Assembly (NCBI GenBank): GCA_937916005.1
Contig: CALGIA010000234.1
Coordinates: 1-6,139 of the forward strand
Length of the DNA stretch: 6,139 nt
Origin: an uncultured Rhodospirillaceae bacterium
GTDB lineage: Bacteria; Pseudomonadota; Alphaproteobacteria; MPNO01
Reading direction: 5' to 3'
This document shows, piece by piece, positions 4,635 to 6,139 of the stretch (the first letter of the stretch is position 1; every line of letters begins with the position of its first letter). Under the pieces are notes generated by a model. The model did not search any database and was not told the DNA's origin. It worked only from the letters and a program-made list of their open reading frames with translations. The position numbers were made by a program, and so were the translations under genes.

Positions 4635-6139
4635 CACGCGGCATTCAGCCGCGCGTCCTGGATCGCTCGCCATACCTTTTCCGGGGTTGCCGGCATGGCC
4701 AGGTTGCGGATTCCCAGGGGGGCCAGCGCGTCGTTGATGGCGTTCATCACCGCCGACAGGCCGCCGACCGTGCCGCATTCGCCGGCGCCCTTGACGCCCA
4801 GGGGATTGGTCCGGGTCGGCACGGGATGGCTGGCGATATGATAATTGGGCAGATCATCGGCCCGGGGCATGGCGTAATCCATGAACGAGCCGGACAGCAG
4901 TTGCCCGCTATCGGGGTCATAGACGATGTTTTCCATCAGGGCCTGGCCCGCCGCCTGGGCAATGCCGCCATGGACCTGCCCCGCCACCAGAAGCGGGTTG
5001 AGTTCCACGCCCACATCGTGAATGGCGGTGTAGTTGACGATTTCGATGGTTCCCGTATCCGGGTCGATGTCGAGCTCGCAAACATGGGAGCTGTTGGGGA
5101 TGTTCTGAACTTCCGGCGACCAGGTTGCGGTTTCAAACAGGCCGATTTCGATATCGGGCGGCAGCTTGTTGGGCATGAACGCCGCCTGGGCCACATCCAG
5201 GATCGAGACCGAGCGGTCGGTCCCCGACACCGTGAAGACGCCGTCGCCGAATTCGATGTCGCTGTCCGCCGCCTCTAATATATGCGCGGCAATACGAGTG
5301 CCTTTTTCGATCACCTTGTCGACCGCCTTGAACACCGCCGTGCCGGCGATGGTGGCGGTGCGCGCGGCCCCCGTGCCCGTGCCCCAGGACAGCTTGTCGG
5401 TGTCGCCCTCAACCACCCGAATGGATTCCGCTTCCAGCCCGAGCCGGTCGGACACGATCTGGGTATAGATGGTCTCATGGCTCTGGCCGCCGGCGGTGGA
5501 ACCGACCAGCACCGTCACGTCGCCGCCCGGATCGAAGCGAAGCTCGGCGGTTTCCGGCGACGGGCCGGCCGAGGGATCGACGGTCGTGGAAATACCGATG
5601 CCGCGCAGCTTGCCCCGTGCGCCGGCCTGGGACTTGCGGGCGGATGCGCCGGCGTAATCCGCCTTTGCAAGACATTCATCCATCACGGCTATGAAATCGC
5701 CGCAATCATAGGTCTGCCTGATCGGCAGGGTGTAAGGCATGGCGGAGGCGGGAATCAAATTGCGCCGGCGGATCTCGGTCGGGTCGATGCCCATCTCGGA
5801 CGCCGCCATGTCGATGATGCGCTCCAACACATAGGTGCCCGGCGCGCCGCCCGGCGCGCGATAGTTGGACACCGGCACCGTGTTGGTCAGCACCGCGGCG
5901 CCCCGACCATGCACCGCCGGCGTGGTGTAGGGTCCGCAGACCGAATGGGCGATGCCGTTGGTCGACAGAAACCCGATCATGGTGATGTAGGCGCCCACAT
6001 TATTGTTGGACGACAGCCGCATGGCGACGAATTTTCCGTCGGAATCGAGGCCGATTTCGGCGTCGATCACCATGTCGCGGCCCTGATCATCGGACACCAG
6101 ACCTTCGCTGCGCTCGCAGGTCCAGCCGACCGGCCGCCC
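4634..6139 (-). CDS. molybdenum hydroxylase large subunit, xanthine/aldehyde dehydrogenase family (partial, N-terminus outside window)
   Basis: 501 C-terminal residues of a protein usually about 750-800 long; the frame is open to the right edge. The first visible residues are GRPVGWTCERSEG followed by VSDDQGRD, a known internal block of this family. The GTG at 6097 is therefore not a start. Molybdopterin-binding signatures are NYRAPGGAPGTYVLERIID (fragment residues 92-110), GSTAGGQSHET (213-223) and GTGTGAARTATIAG (253-266). NPLGVKGAGECGTVGG (445-460) holds the catalytic glutamate, E454. Such subunits bind Mo-pterin-cytosine dinucleotide and hydroxylate aldehydes, purines or N-heteroaromatics with water as oxygen donor, working with FAD and 2Fe-2S subunits that would lie outside the window. 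The CO-dehydrogenase loop (AYRCSFR) is absent, so this is not form I CoxL. Substrate unknown. A link to the catabolic operon beyond selC is possible but unproven. Confidence 0.9.
   Translation of the reverse strand, partial: GRPVGWTCERSEGLVSDDQGRDMVIDAEIGLDSDGKFVAMRLSSNNNVGAYITMIGFLSTNGIAHSVCGPYTTPAVHGRGAAVLTNTVPVSNYRAPGGAPGTYVLERIIDMAASEMGIDPTEIRRRNLIPASAMPYTLPIRQTYDCGDFIAVMDECLAKADYAGASARKSQAGARGKLRGIGISTTVDPSAGPSPETAELRFDPGGDVTVLVGSTAGGQSHETIYTQIVSDRLGLEAESIRVVEGDTDKLSWGTGTGAARTATIAGTAVFKAVDKVIEKGTRIAAHILEAADSDIEFGDGVFTVSGTDRSVSILDVAQAAFMPNKLPPDIEIGLFETATWSPEVQNIPNSSHVCELDIDPDTGTIEIVNYTAIHDVGVELNPLLVAGQVHGGIAQAAGQALMENIVYDPDSGQLLSGSFMDYAMPRADDLPNYHIASHPVPTRTNPLGVKGAGECGTVGGLSAVMNAINDALAPLGIRNLAMPATPEKVWRAIQDARLNAA

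Noticed and set aside
4634..6139. Selenocysteine use in the Mo-hydroxylase because it neighbours selC
   Set aside because: No in-frame UGA occurs in the visible 501 codons before the final stop; selenium in some Mo-hydroxylases is a cofactor ligand, not selenocysteine.
1..6139. CRISPR array or complete insertion sequence
   Set aside because: No regularly spaced repeats and no transposase frame were seen on either strand.

Overview
The window looks like a piece of a GC-rich proteobacterial chromosome, most likely alphaproteobacterial. This rests on the style of the catabolic genes and the codon use, not on a marker gene, so the taxonomy is tentative. A selenocysteine tRNA gene (selC, minus strand) implies that the organism makes selenoproteins.

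Left part (1-1790) is an accessory patchwork. It opens with the 3' end of a polymorphic-toxin (RHS-type) gene on the plus strand, followed 17 bp later by a probable cognate immunity gene (201-770). Both are clearly AT-richer than the rest of the window. Next comes a short dead fragment of RHS core carrying YD-repeats (about 804-992), a stretch with nothing recognisable, and a minus-strand gene of unknown function (1145-1723) with the look of a metal-binding jelly-roll protein. Two nearly identical 23-bp palindromes (788-810 and 1691-1713) bracket the RHS fragment and that gene. The gene's annotated N-terminus is translated out of the second palindrome, so it may be truncated.

Middle part (1788-4424) is a two-gene minus-strand catabolic operon: an FAD-dependent aromatic-ring monooxygenase of the TfdB/MhpA type, followed by a bicupin ring-cleavage dioxygenase of the gentisate/salicylate 1,2-dioxygenase type. 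The simplest joint role is hydroxylation of an aromatic acid or phenol followed by oxygenolytic ring opening; the substrate cannot be read from the sequence. The operon starts only 43 bp beyond the 3' end of selC.

Right part (4468-6139) holds selC and, further right on the same strand, the C-terminal two thirds of a molybdenum hydroxylase large subunit (xanthine/aldehyde dehydrogenase family), cut by the window edge. All genes right of position 1145 are on the minus strand, so the order of transcription is Mo-hydroxylase, selC, monooxygenase, dioxygenase, jelly-roll protein. The long plus-strand open frames opposite these genes are antisense shadows.
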